Part shown: positions 32,042 to 42,739 of the stretch, one piece after another
Layout of the letters: the number at the start of each line of letters is the position of its first letter
Numbering within the stretch: the first letter of the stretch is position 1
Origin: Ephemerocybe angulata
Lineage: Eukaryota; Basidiomycota; Agaricomycetes; Agaricales; Psathyrellaceae
NCBI GenBank assembly: GCA_013368325.1
Contig: JAACJK010000061.1
Span: 186,001 to 250,000, forward strand
DNA: 64,000 nucleotides
Direction: 5' to 3'
Made by a program: the position numbers and the translations under genes
The notes under the pieces: model-generated
What the model was told of the DNA's origin: nothing
Database searches by the model: none
Seen by the model: only the letters and a program-made list of their open reading frames with translations

Positions 32042-32304
32042 GGAGCCGTGGGTCACGGCCATCACGCGTCCACGATCACCGTGGGCCCACGAGGAATAGC
32101 GTTGATCACGATGGAACGTGGCATCACGCTTCGCCGTGGGCAGCGTGGGCCACGCTCTCCACGATGCCCCCCACGGCGCTCACCACGCCTTCCACGCTAC
32201 CCACCACGCCTTCCACGCCGTCGCTCAATTGTCCGGATCCATTCAAAATCGACATATGGCATGAATGGGGGTTACTATTCGAGTGTATAAAGCATGTACA
32301 TGTT
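32042..32304. repeat. Left subterminal region of Plavaka rich in CGTGG/CCACG
   Basis: Many CCACG or CGTGG pentamers in both orientations, densest at 32042-32225, with the repeated phrase CCACGCCTTCCACGC. The same pentamers recur at the right end. They are likely transposase-binding sites (inference). Confidence 0.6.
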
Positions 32305-34519
32305 CTACTCGTCGTCGGAATCAGATATTACTACAACATCTCCTCCACCAGTTCCCGCTTCGCGCTCGGTCGTCTCGTCGTCATCGGCATCCGGGACTTC
32401 GATGGTAGGTAAGTCGGGAATGTACGCCTTCGTAGCTACCTCAATCTTCTGCCAGTGCTGGTCCTTGAGCTTCGTGATTTGAGAAGCATGGAAGTTGACA
32501 CGAGCGCCCCACGGCTTGGCCTCGAGTTTTGATTTGGTACCGAGCTCCATACCGCCCTTCCAAAATGACAGTGCCCGCTCGAGCTGCAAGGAGAAAATGT
32601 TATCAATGCACAATGAAGTGAACGGTGGGCTTACGGCGGTAGCAGCGAAAGCGAGAGCACCAACGGGGTGATTGAAGAAGAGCTCGCAACCCGCAATCGA
32701 GCTTTGGTGATATGCGTGGATGCGAAGGAGTAGTGGAGCACGGTAGCCGCCTTTCTGGGAAGCCGTTACAGGTGGGCAATAAGTAAAACTGAATAAGAAT
32801 AAGAGAAGTTGGTGCTCACCTTTGCGACGGGATCCTCGTAAACGTAACGGATTTCGCTCAGTTGCTCGGTGACGAATTTCGCTCGAGCTTCTTGGCGCTC
32901 AAATCCGGGCTCGGAACTGAAATGGGCGCTCACAACTTCAAGCGCTTCCTTCCCTATTTCGCTCCTCCATGTCCGAATAGCTGCTGCAGTCTACATCGTA
33001 GTCTGTTAGCTGATGTGACGTCTCGACGGTCTCGTGCATGTGAATGAAACTCACCACCTGCGAAAATAGCTTACTGAATGCGACGTCAGGTAGCGCGCGC
33101 TCCAATGCCTGGTGGATAACACCATCAAAATCTTCGTCGCTGTTGATGCTGAAGGCGTCGGGAAGGGTACCTGCCCAGGAATAGATCTCAGGCAGGACCT
33201 TGGCCTTCCAAACTCTCAGCTCCGACCCTGAAAAGGGCAAGTCCTTCGTTGAGTAGTTCGCCTTCTTCGGAACTGCAGCAGGGATAGCTGATGCCTTGAC
33301 CTGATCAGGGATTGTAACCCTGTTCAACGTGACCCCCATCTCCACATCGCGCATGGCGTTGTCAGGCTCGTACTATAACATGATACACAGCGTACTAACC
33401 TTTTTCGTTCCCTCCTTCTGCGATAGGGCGACCGCCTTCGACTGCCTCAGCACTGGCGCGGGTGGCTTCGGTTTCTCGGCGCTCGCATTCTGGAGCACTG
33501 GCTCCGACTTCACATTTTGGGCGACGGCGGCGAGCTGAACTTGTTTGGCATCTTTCAACTTCTTGTAGCCCTTCTTAAACCCTTCGAGTGGCGCCGAGGC
33601 CTTCTTGCTATTGATGAACGTCAACGATAACGTTACGATGTCAATTGCACATGGTTCAACGGCGACTCACCGGGAACGTCCATCGTCGGACTCTGAATCG
33701 CTCTTGCTCTCGTATTCCACCATCGCCTTCACACTGGAGTGGGTGGTGGGCTTAATTCTCCTCTTCTCGTTCACGGCCGACCGAAGAGCCCCCCTCGCTT
33801 TCTGCAAGTGGACAGTGAGTATGAGTTCATCTTGCGCAAAGATCCATACTCACCTTTTCTTTCTTCTTCGCTGCAGCCACCTTCTTCATCTCGCTGAACT
33901 GGGCGCGGAGGTCGGCATCACTGAGGTACGCAGCGCTGTCGTCCTCGGATTCCTCGCCAGCGGGTCCCTCACCAGACTGCTTCTTGGGCTTATAGGTGTC
34001 ACCGTCCAAGTCAGACTCCGCATTGAGATCGGCGTCACCGAGCCCTAGCCCATCCGAGTCCGATGTATCAGGTCCTATGAACTCGAAACCACCCGAGCTT
34101 GAAAAGCCCATATCAACGTCGGACGGTGGCGGAGCGGCTGGAGAAGCAGGCTCGTAGGATCTGTACGAAGCAATATCTGGGCGCTCAGCATTTCTCTGTT
34201 CAAGCTGGTGTTGGCGTTTCACCTCGTCCTCGATGGCGGCGATGGTGCTGATGTCCTGCTGCATTCTGTCCTCCTCATCCTGGTCCGCCTGCTCTGCTTT
34301 TCGCCTTTTCGCTAACTGCTTCTCTTTTGTAGTCTGGGATGGACGCTTGGCGGATGGTCTTGGGGCAGGAGGGACTTTGGAGTCGTGAAGGGTCGGGTTC
34401 AGGGCTGAGCGCGTCTGGCGGGGCTTCGACACGTCGATGGGCTCCGGGTCAGGGACAAACTCGGTCACCATCGTCCATGAAGGCTTGGCGCGGGGTTGCG
34501 GAGCCTTCCGAGTCGCCAT
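32305..34519 (-). CDS. Plavaka accessory gene (unknown function), seven exons
   Basis: ATG at 34519. Exons: 34519-33854, 33801-33671, 33607-33400, 33372-33055, 32990-32820, 32754-32635, 32583-32305. Introns are 47-65 nt with GT-AG ends, except one of 27 nt (33373-33399), which is oddly short but needed to avoid an in-frame stop. The protein has a disordered, acidic first half (KRRKAEQADQDEEDRM, SGEGPAGEESEDD), a basic middle (KKASAPLEGFKKGYKKLKD), a folded-looking second half (LRVWKAKVLPEIYSWAG; WRSEIGKEALEVVSAHF; PLLLRIHAYHQSS) and an acidic end DVVVISDSDDE, which resembles a SUMO-interaction motif. Domain not recognised. It is divergent from the transposase across a 202-bp spacer. Confidence 0.75.
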
Positions 34520-34721
34520 GTCAAGCAAGGGCAACGGGGAAGGGAGCGGTGATGGTGGAGAGGAGCAAGTCGGGGAGGGCTTGTCCGCGTCAGCGACGCC
34601 CCGATAATTTTCGCGGCAATTTCCGTACGCACGATTTCGTTCGAGTGTTCGACTCCCCTTGTTCCATACATTACTTCCAATCAATTTACTCTACGCTCAC
34701 GCCTCTTCTTTCGCGCCCAAA
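34520..34721. promoter_or_regulatory. Bidirectional promoter of the Plavaka transposon
   Basis: A 202-bp spacer between the divergent start codons of the accessory gene and the transposase. No clear TATA box seen. Confidence 0.5.
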
Positions 34722-37700
34722 ATGCCACCTCGTTCTCGAAACTCCCGTCAGCCCATCGCCAGCCGACTGCCTTGCACGGTTACTGGCTGTCATCAGACCT
34801 TCGCCTCACAACAGGGCCGCACGAAGCACGTCAGAAGTCTGCATCGAAGCATGGACGGCCACATACGTGCACCAATTCCAAGACCATTAGTGAACGTACC
34901 TGCAGAGGAGAATATGGAGCTGGGCGGTGGATTTGAGGATGGCCAAGGAGCTCAGGGTGCACCGTTTGGGCCAGAGCAGACGCCTGAGCCTGAAGCGCCG
35001 GGTTCCCCTTCCACGGAAGAACGACCAAAGGGTGTAACGAGACACCCCCATCCTTATCTTACTGGTGAGCTTCCTAAACGCTTTTGAAATGATCAGCGTT
35101 TCTGAGATACCACAGGTAGCATCTATGATGAACGCGGACGCCCACTTCCGAAAGGATCAGCACCACCTCCTCTCACAAATCGCAAACCCGACGACTGGAC
35201 ACCCTTTGAAGATAGCCTACAGTTCTGTATCGCCGACTTTCTCTACCGACGCGAAGAAATGTCACAGGAGAACATCAACACTCTCCTCAACCTTTGGGGA
35301 CTCTCGGTGATGCAGCACGGCGCGACGTTTGGGCCATTCGATAATTACAAGCACATTTTCGACACTATCGACGATATCGAGCAGGGAGACGCACCGTGGA
35401 TGTGCATGAAGGTTTCGATCAACGAGCAGCTCGACGAAACGGCGCAGAGCTGGAAGAAGAAGGAATACGAACTTTGGTTCCGAGACCCAGACGTCGTCCT
35501 ATCGAACATGCTCAGTAACCCCGATTTCGATGGTCAATTCGACTATCAGCCGTATGTCGAAGTTGACGAGAACAACAAGCGTCGATGGAGTGATTATATG
35601 TCCGGAAACTACTCCTGGAGGCAGGCGGTACGTCCATGACACACTTAACTCAGAGACTGGGACCTGACGGCATTGCCTTCAGGATGCAATCTACGAGGCT
35701 GACAAGAGTACACGGGGTGCTACATATGTTTCCATTGTACTTGGTGCCGACAAGACGACGGTTTCGGTCAGGACTGGAGATACCGAGTACCACCCCCTTT
35801 ATCTCACCATCGGGAATGTCCACAACAACGTCCGGCGTGGGCATCGAAGTGCCGTAGTTCCAATCGCGTTCCTCGCGATTCCTAAAGGTATGTATTACCA
35901 GCATTCTCATGGTGGCCTACTGATCTCAAAGAGGCTTTAGGAGACCGTCAGCACGATAACGACGCCGATTTCCGTCGATTTAAGAGCCAGCTATACCATT
36001 CGTCAATAGCCGCCATTTTCGAGACCGTCAAGAAATATATGACCACCCCCGTTCTGCGTCGATGCCCAGATGGCCATTTCCGCCGTATCATCTTCGATTT
36101 TGGCGCGTTCATCGCAGACTACCCCGAGCAAGTGATGCTTGCTGGCGTGGTACAAAACTGGTGCTGCCGGTACGTGTTGGAGATGTCAGTAACATTCGGC
36201 GTTCGCAACTTACACTATCCTTTTCAGTTGCACTGCTCTACCATCTGATATCGACGGTATCGGTGATCCGCGTACAAATGAACTGCTCGACCGCTTGCTT
36301 GAAGTTCCATCCATGACACACCAGAAGATATGGGACGAATACGGCTTTAACACCAGCGTTATTGTGAGTGCTATATATTCTAGTGACGAAGTACGTACTG
36401 ACTGCGGCATCGACCGTCATTCACATAGCCTTTCACTCGTGATTACCCACGCGCTGAGATATACAAGATTCTTTCCTCGGACCTGCTTCACCAAGTGATC
36501 AAAGGAACGTTCAAGGATCACCTCGTCACCTGGGTAGAAGAGTATCTGAACATAGCCCACGAGAAAGCAGATGCGAACACGATCATGGACGAGATTGACC
36601 GACGGTACGTACCATTCATTTTGCTTCACGAGACTTCCCTGGTTATTGAAACGGAGCGTTAGACTTGCAGCCGTTCCCCCATTCTCAGGCCTTCGACGCT
36701 TTAAGCAAGGTCGAAGGTTCAAGCAATGGACTGGAGACGATTCTAAGGCACTGATGAAGGTATGTACGGTGGCGCTGTCCCGGCGCCTCACGCACTAATG
36801 TTTTCGTTCCAAAGATCTATATTGCTGCTATCAAGGGCTTGGTACCACCGGAGGTCGTGAAGTGCTTCACCGCATTCATGGATTTCTGCTACATCGTCCG
36901 CCGCAACGACCTCGACACCGACGCTCTTGCCATGCTCAAGGACGCCCTTAAGCGGTTCCACCAGTATCGAGAGTTCTTTCGCACCTACGGAGTTCGTGGT
37001 GACGGCTTCTCCTTACCACGCCAACACTCCCTCGTTCATTACGCCGACCATATTCGAAACTTCGGTGCGCCAAATGGACTGTGCTCGTCAATAACAGAGT
37101 CCCGCCATATCACTGCTGTCAAAAAGCCATGGCGTCGATCGAACCGGTATCAAGCTCTCGGCCAGATGCTTCTGATTAACCAGAGGCTCGACAAACTGGC
37201 ACTTGCTCGTACGCACTACACAGCGCGAGGGATGCTCCGCCCAGAGCACTCTAGATTCCTGGCCCCAATAGCCCCGGTGAAAGTCTCAAAGCCTGGCAAT
37301 GAGGACGACGAAGATGAGGACGATGAGGCCGGAGGAGCAGTGGATGGGGAGCGTGTGCTGGCAGACGTGAAGCTTGCCCGTACTCGATGTGCGTTCCACC
37401 AGTGTCTCTATTCTGCGAAGCATTCTAACCTGTAATAATAGATAAGCTGTTCTCGACCCCAGCGGAGCTTGGTGAAAAGCTTGGGATAGACGATTTCCCT
37501 TCCATGCTTGAGACTTTCCTTCGTGGTCAGCTGGGCTACAACGACTCGGATGACGAGTACTCTGACGACGAGGACGACAGGAAGATCGACTATATCTCCT
37601 CAATATCCACCTACCGTTCCGCCGTCGCCACGTTCTACGCACCCAGCGACATATGCGGAATCCGAGGTATGCGACGCGAGTGGATTCGATGCACGCCGTC

Positions 37701-38106
37701 ATGGAGGAAAGGTGGTCCCCGACGCGACTGCGTCTACCTCGTTGAGGATGACTCAAAGCCGGGGTTCCGGGGACTCAATGTTGTGCGTGTGAAGGCGTTC
37801 ATGTCATTCAATTACGAGGGGACGGAGTACCCGTGTGCTGCTGTGGAATGGTTCAAGAAGGTTGGTCGGCGTCCGGATGACGAAACGGGGATGTGGATTG
37901 TCAAGCCTGACATGTCGAGTGGCGAGCGGGATGTAACCGTGGTTCATATTGACTCGATTCTCCGTTCTGCACACCTTATTCCTGTTTACGGCTCTTACTA
38001 CCCTACGATACCCCCAGACTACGACCACAACGACTCCTTAGACGACTTCCAAGCCTATCACGTTAATAAGTACATAGACCACCATGCGAATGAGATAGCT
38101 TTCTGA
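34722..38106 (+). CDS. Plavaka transposase, nine exons
   Basis: Exons 34722-35064, 35116-35627, 35683-35887, 35941-36169, 36228-36363, 36429-36604, 36663-36759, 36815-37388, 37442-38106. They sum to 2937 nt (979 codons including stop) with no internal stop. N-terminal C2H2 finger (C-x4-C-x12-H-x4-H) near residue 19. Family signatures follow: DDWTPFEDSLQF, NPDFDGQFDYQPY, YHPLYLTIGNVHNNVRRGHR, CPDGHFRRIIFDFG, DLLHQVIKGTFKDH, FKQWTGDDSKALMK, GFSLPRQHSLVHY, GAPNGLCSSITESRH. These match the conserved catalytic core of Plavaka transposases as I know them. All introns are 50-65 nt. Intact, hence possibly functional. Confidence 0.92.
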
Positions 38107-38491
38107 ATACGTACCATTTTGCGCCCTCCAACTTCGTATCCTCATAATCCCGCCCGAAGTGTTGAGCGAACGAACCAGCGACGAGATTTCGAACAGCGGG
38201 GAACGGTGATACCAGCAAAGGAGTAGAGTGAGCAGCATCAAGCCCAGCCAGATGTTCCGCTCAACGGTGAGACCAAGGAAAGCGGTTTACATCTGGGTGC
38301 ATGTGCCTGGCGCTGCTCAGAGTCGGAGGGTTGAGGGGGCGGTGGTGGTGGAACGAACGGTCGCTGGCAGGGCGTGGGCGCGTGGAACGGGAACAAAATC
38401 GTGGGACCGTGGCGAACCATTTCGATCCGTGGCCGACCGTGGCGGTGTTGGCCCCACGGATCGCTGTTCCCATCACGGTCCCCACGCTCCT
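38107..38491. repeat. Right subterminal region of Plavaka
   Basis: No gene. About 38340-38491 is dense in CGTGG/CCACG pentamers (GTGGGACCGTGGC, CCGTGGCCGACCGTGG), mirroring the left end. Confidence 0.6.
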
Positions 38492-38517
38492 CACGCGTCT
38501 GGCCTTTTCCTGATTAG
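38492..38517 (-). repeat. Right terminal inverted repeat of Plavaka
   Basis: 26 bp, exact reverse complement of 32016-32041; followed by TA (38518-38519). Confidence 0.92.
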
Positions 38518-38519
38518 TA

Positions 38520-38867
38520 GGGATCAGCTGGGATCCCGCCCTGAGGATAGGACTCCAGTCTTCCAACAAGACCACTTCTACGACGCTGGGTCTCGCTCGC
38601 AACGTACCCATACATTGCGGAAATGAAGTGATAGCATACGTGCAATTGCACGTTGCGCGAGACACGGCCTATAAAGTGTTGTTAGGGAGACCCTTTTTGA
38701 CCGCCATGAGTGCGACGTCGGCGAGCAAACCAGATGGTACGCACACCATTTCACTCGTAGACCCCAACAATGCCAGGCAGATCACCATCCCTACGTTTCC
38801 ACGGGGTACCATACCGGAGCAATACCGAGAGAGGATCGAGGGGAGTTTTCGGGCTTCGATGATCTGA
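38520..38867 (+). pseudogene. pro: Protease of element C, 3' part
   Basis: Continues 31209-32015 after Plavaka: ISWDP, GLQSSNKTT, LGLARNVPIHC and LLGRPF, colinear with B. It ends ATC TGA at 38865-38867. The TTTTC slip region at 38843-38849 precedes the shift into pol. Confidence 0.85.
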
Positions 38868-41800
38868 GCCATGCTCAAGGAGATGTCGCCTGCATTATCG
38901 AGTTCTCTGAAACGGGTTTGCCGAGGGTTGTATCCGTAACAGAGGCTGCGAACGGGAAAGAGTTCGAATCAGAAGAAATCAAGGTACTATACCTAGCCCA
39001 AGCGTTGGAAAATGAGAATGTGGACCATAGAGACAGAGAGACTTTCGCGCAGTTTATGCAGAGCTCGAAGGACTCGGAGAACGAGCGCACGACCACGGGG
39101 CATAGGCCCCAGAACAAACCCAAGATTAAGGGGGTAAGCTCTGGGAAGAAGTATAAACCTGTAGATAAGAAGGTCAGACCCGTATATACTACTAGCCCAG
39201 AAGAGTTTCGTATAGTCAGGGAAATTAAAGGAGATCCCCTCAAGAACTTAGAAAAATTGCCCACTCATCCGCCAGAATACTCACCTACCGGGAGGTATAC
39301 CCAAGAAAGGAAGGATTGGTTCGATAGTGCGCATCCAGGATTTTGGCTACCAGAAGAACGAAAGCTTATGCATCACTTCATGTCGGTGCAGGAGGAAGCG
39401 TTCGCATGGGAAGAGAGCGAGCGAGGCCGCTTCAAACCCGAATATTTCAAGCCAGTGAAAATAGCTACCATACCTCATACTCCATGGGTAGAACGCCAAG
39501 GACCCATAGCTCCCTACCTCTTCGACGCCCTGTGCGATATGATGAGAAGTAAGATCGAAGCGGGAGTGTGGGAACCGTCGAACTCATCTTATCGAAGTCG
39601 GTGGTTCTGCGTTTTAAAGAAAGACGGGAAAAGCCTGAGGATCGTGCATAGCTTGGAACCGCTGAATGCGGTAACCATCGCGCACTCGGGTTTGCCCCCG
39701 AACGTGGAAGAACTCGCTTCGAGGTTCGCAGGACTCTCATGCGGGACGACGATGGATTTGTATGTCGGATACGACGAACGCCTACTAGACGAGTCCTCGA
39801 GGGACTTAACCACTTTTCAGACCCCCTTCGGCGCAATGCGGTTAGTTACCTTGCCCATGGGGTGGACCAATTCGGTCCCAATATTCCACGACGATGTAGC
39901 TACGATCCTGCAACCAGAAATTCCGAAATATACAGAGCCTTTTATAGATGATGTGCATATCAAGGGGCCAAAGAGTAGGTACATCCAGCCTGGAGGCACG
40001 TATGAAACTATTCCCGAAAATAGCGGAATCCGTCGTTTCGTCTGGGAGCATCTAAACGATGTACACAGAATTACGGAAAGAATGAAATATTGTGGAGGGA
40101 CTTTTTCTGGAAAGAAAACGAACCTCTGCAGATCAGAGTTTACGGTAGTAGGGCATCAGGTCTCCTATGAAGGGCGTAAACCAACCCCAGACCGAGTGGG
40201 AGTAATTATGCGTTGGGGAGAGTGTCGAGATTTGTCTGAAGTTCGTACCTTTTTAGGTACCATCGGAACGTTCAGAATATTTATTCGAGATTATGCTACA
40301 AGAGCAGAACCCATCCAAAAACTCACGCGAAAGAACACCCCGTTTGTGTGGGGTCCAGAACAAGAGGCTGCTATGGAGGACTTAAAGAAGGCGCTTAAAG
40401 AAGCGCCCCTCCTGAAACCCCTCGACGTGACAAGCGGACTTCCCCTGAAACTTTCAGTCGATACTTCGTACATTGCAGTGGGGTGGTATCTAAGCCAGAA
40501 GAACTCACACAGCGAGGAGGGATGGAACTTCATTAGATTTGGGTCGACGTTACTTAACGAGACCGAGGCCAACTATTCCCAGCCCAAACGGGAACTCTAC
40601 GGGCTTATGAGAGCACTAAAAGAAAACGAATATAGCCTTATTATGGCGCGCCCACTCATCATTGAGACAGACGCAAAGTACATCCACGGGATGTTGAAGA
40701 ACCCGGGTGCCGCGCCCAATGCGACCATCAATCGGTGGATAGAACAAGTACGCAAATTTACCTTTAAACTAGAGCACGTCTCCGGAAAGACCTTCGCACT
40801 CGCAGATGGCCTTTCAAGACGGCGAGGACAGCCAGGTGATTCCCCGCGACAGGAATTCCCCGAGTGCGAGGATGTCGACGAGAACAGCGAGATAACTTAC
40901 TCCAAGAAGTACTCATGGGATGAGGACCCTCTGGAGTTCGAAAAATTCAAACACGAGATAGACTCTCGAGGAGGATATCTGCAAGAGATCGTCAGCGAGC
41001 CCCGGCTGGATGAAGAATCAGTAGACGAATTCATCGACCTCGCCCACGAACGGGCGATACTTAGCAAAGCAGAACATCGGCGCCATCTGGAAACATACCT
41101 TCTACAAGAACTAAGTCAAGGGGGACCACTAGACATCCTCACCTTGAAAGAAATGACCCATATCGACCCAGCGGAAGACGCGCCGGAGCCGTACCCAGTT
41201 CAGATAAGAACGGCGCAAGCAAAACGGATGGACGCATGGATCCCCTATATCACTCAGTGGCTGCGAGACCCGCGTGCGAGACCAACTGAGATAGCGAGTT
41301 CCGAGTGGCAGGCTTTCGAACGACTGGCAAAGAAGTGTTTTACAGCCGAGGACGGCCGTCTTTTTCGAAAGGAAGACGGGGAGGGGCATCATCGCCTATA
41401 TGTAGACCAGAACCAGAGAATGAGAATCATGAGACACTCACACGATTCGAATGGTCATCGAGGGGCGTATGCGACTCGCGTATTTATTTCGAAGAGGTTT
41501 TGGTGGCCGGAGCTGGTAAGCGATGTAGAATGGTACGTCAAGACGTGCGTACTATGCCAGCATAGACAGAAATTATTGGTAAAAATCCCACCTACAGTAA
41601 CGGAAACGCCATCCATATTCCAAGTGGTTCATATAGACACCCTGCACATGACTCCGAAGAGCAATGGCTGCGGATATATCGTACACGGAAGGTGTGCACT
41701 CACTTCATGGATGGAGGGGAAGCCTCTGAAACAAGAGAGTGGAGCCGCTATAGGAGCTTGGTTATTTTCAGATATAATCTGCAGGTGGGGGTGCCTTAGA

Positions 41801-42691
41801 AGAATCGTTACAGATAACGGAGCACCGATTATCGCAGCGGTGAAGTGGATAGAAAGAAAGTATGGCATTAAAGGTATATCCATATCAGGATATAACTCGA
41901 AGGCCAACGGACGCATAGAGAGACCGCATTGGGACGTGCGGCAAAGCTTGTACAAAGCTACGGGTGGAGACGTTAGTAAATGGTTCTGGTTTTTCGACCA
42001 CGTAATGTGGGCCGATCGTATTACCGTTCGAAAACGTCTCGGATGCTCACCATTTTTCCTGCTAACGGGGGCGGAACCGGTGACTCCATTAGACGTACAG
42101 GAAGCAACGTGGCTCGTAGAGCCACCCAGCGGACTGATTTCCACAGAAGAGCTCATTGCATCCAGAGCACGAGCACTGGCGAAGCATCAGACGCACGTTG
42201 AGCAGGCGATGTTACGAGTCGATGCTGAGAAACGGAGGCGTGTTGCGGAATATCAGAACGCCAATGCGGCCACTATAAAATCTTGGAACTTTAAGAGAGG
42301 AGATTTGGTCTTAATGCGAAATACCTCGATTGAAAGTAGCCTCAACAAAAAGATGAAACCCAGGTACTTGGGACCCTTAGTCGTAGTAGCAAGGAATAAG
42401 GGAGGGGCTTACATCCTCGCGGAACTCAATGGAGCCGTTTATCAGAGCAAAATCGCAGCGTACAGAGTTATTCCGTACTACGCGAGAACATCGATCAAAT
42501 TAGAAGACATACCTGGCTGGGGTCTAGATATTGACCAAGAAACTTTAGAAAACTTAGAGAATTCAGAGGAAAGTGGGGAGCAGAAAAACGTCGATTTTAA
42601 CTTCAATCGTATGCCTATACTACGGACAGGACAGGAGGACGATGAAGAAGAAAACGCTGAGGAAACAGACAGTGAGAACTACGACGAATAA
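38864..42691 (+). CDS. pol: Pol of element C: RT, RNase H, integrase
   Basis: About 1275 codons, -1 relative to pro, intact. RT with YRSRWFCVLKKDGK and FIDD; RNase H with VDTSY, KRELYG and ETDAKYI; integrase zinc site HDSNGH ... CVLCQ; acidic triad in HIDTLHM, TDNGAPI and GRIERPHW. C-terminal GPLVVVARNKGGAYIL. It is closer to B than to A in most blocks. It begins without ATG, as in the other two elements, and ends in an acidic tail. Confidence 0.92.
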   Translation: MSHAQGDVACIIEFSETGLPRVVSVTEAANGKEFESEEIKVLYLAQALENENVDHRDRETFAQFMQSSKDSENERTTTGHRPQNKPKIKGVSSGKKYKPVDKKVRPVYTTSPEEFRIVREIKGDPLKNLEKLPTHPPEYSPTGRYTQERKDWFDSAHPGFWLPEERKLMHHFMSVQEEAFAWEESERGRFKPEYFKPVKIATIPHTPWVERQGPIAPYLFDALCDMMRSKIEAGVWEPSNSSYRSRWFCVLKKDGKSLRIVHSLEPLNAVTIAHSGLPPNVEELASRFAGLSCGTTMDLYVGYDERLLDESSRDLTTFQTPFGAMRLVTLPMGWTNSVPIFHDDVATILQPEIPKYTEPFIDDVHIKGPKSRYIQPGGTYETIPENSGIRRFVWEHLNDVHRITERMKYCGGTFSGKKTNLCRSEFTVVGHQVSYEGRKPTPDRVGVIMRWGECRDLSEVRTFLGTIGTFRIFIRDYATRAEPIQKLTRKNTPFVWGPEQEAAMEDLKKALKEAPLLKPLDVTSGLPLKLSVDTSYIAVGWYLSQKNSHSEEGWNFIRFGSTLLNETEANYSQPKRELYGLMRALKENEYSLIMARPLIIETDAKYIHGMLKNPGAAPNATINRWIEQVRKFTFKLEHVSGKTFALADGLSRRRGQPGDSPRQEFPECEDVDENSEITYSKKYSWDEDPLEFEKFKHEIDSRGGYLQEIVSEPRLDEESVDEFIDLAHERAILSKAEHRRHLETYLLQELSQGGPLDILTLKEMTHIDPAEDAPEPYPVQIRTAQAKRMDAWIPYITQWLRDPRARPTEIASSEWQAFERLAKKCFTAEDGRLFRKEDGEGHHRLYVDQNQRMRIMRHSHDSNGHRGAYATRVFISKRFWWPELVSDVEWYVKTCVLCQHRQKLLVKIPPTVTETPSIFQVVHIDTLHMTPKSNGCGYIVHGRCALTSWMEGKPLKQESGAAIGAWLFSDIICRWGCLRRIVTDNGAPIIAAVKWIERKYGIKGISISGYNSKANGRIERPHWDVRQSLYKATGGDVSKWFWFFDHVMWADRITVRKRLGCSPFFLLTGAEPVTPLDVQEATWLVEPPSGLISTEELIASRARALAKHQTHVEQAMLRVDAEKRRRVAEYQNANAATIKSWNFKRGDLVLMRNTSIESSLNKKMKPRYLGPLVVVARNKGGAYILAELNGAVYQSKIAAYRVIPYYARTSIKLEDIPGWGLDIDQETLENLENSEESGEQKNVDFNFNRMPILRTGQEDDEEENAEETDSENYDE

Positions 42692-42739
42692 CGTTCCAGA
42701 ACCTACAGAACCTTCGAACAGACACGAACAGAGCATCAC

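Larger units (their letters stand above)
32016..38517 (+). mobile_element. Plavaka-type DNA transposon, apparently complete
   Basis: 6502 bp with perfect 26-bp terminal inverted repeats (CTAATCAGGAAAAGGCC...), an intact nine-exon transposase (34722-38106) and a divergent accessory gene (34519-32305). Plavaka is an agaricomycete family related to the Kyakuja-Dileera-Zisupton transposons. It inserted into the pro gene of element C and is therefore the youngest insertion of that branch of the nest. Confidence 0.9.

Noticed and set aside
31982..32482. Plus-strand frames at the left end of Plavaka
   Set aside because: They read through the inverted repeat, the pentamer-rich region and the complement of the accessory gene.
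32011..38522. 31-bp terminal repeats with no target duplication for Plavaka
   Set aside because: The outer 5 bp are explained by a TA duplication inside the palindromic target CCCTAGGG; this also restores the pro frame, so the repeats are 26 bp.
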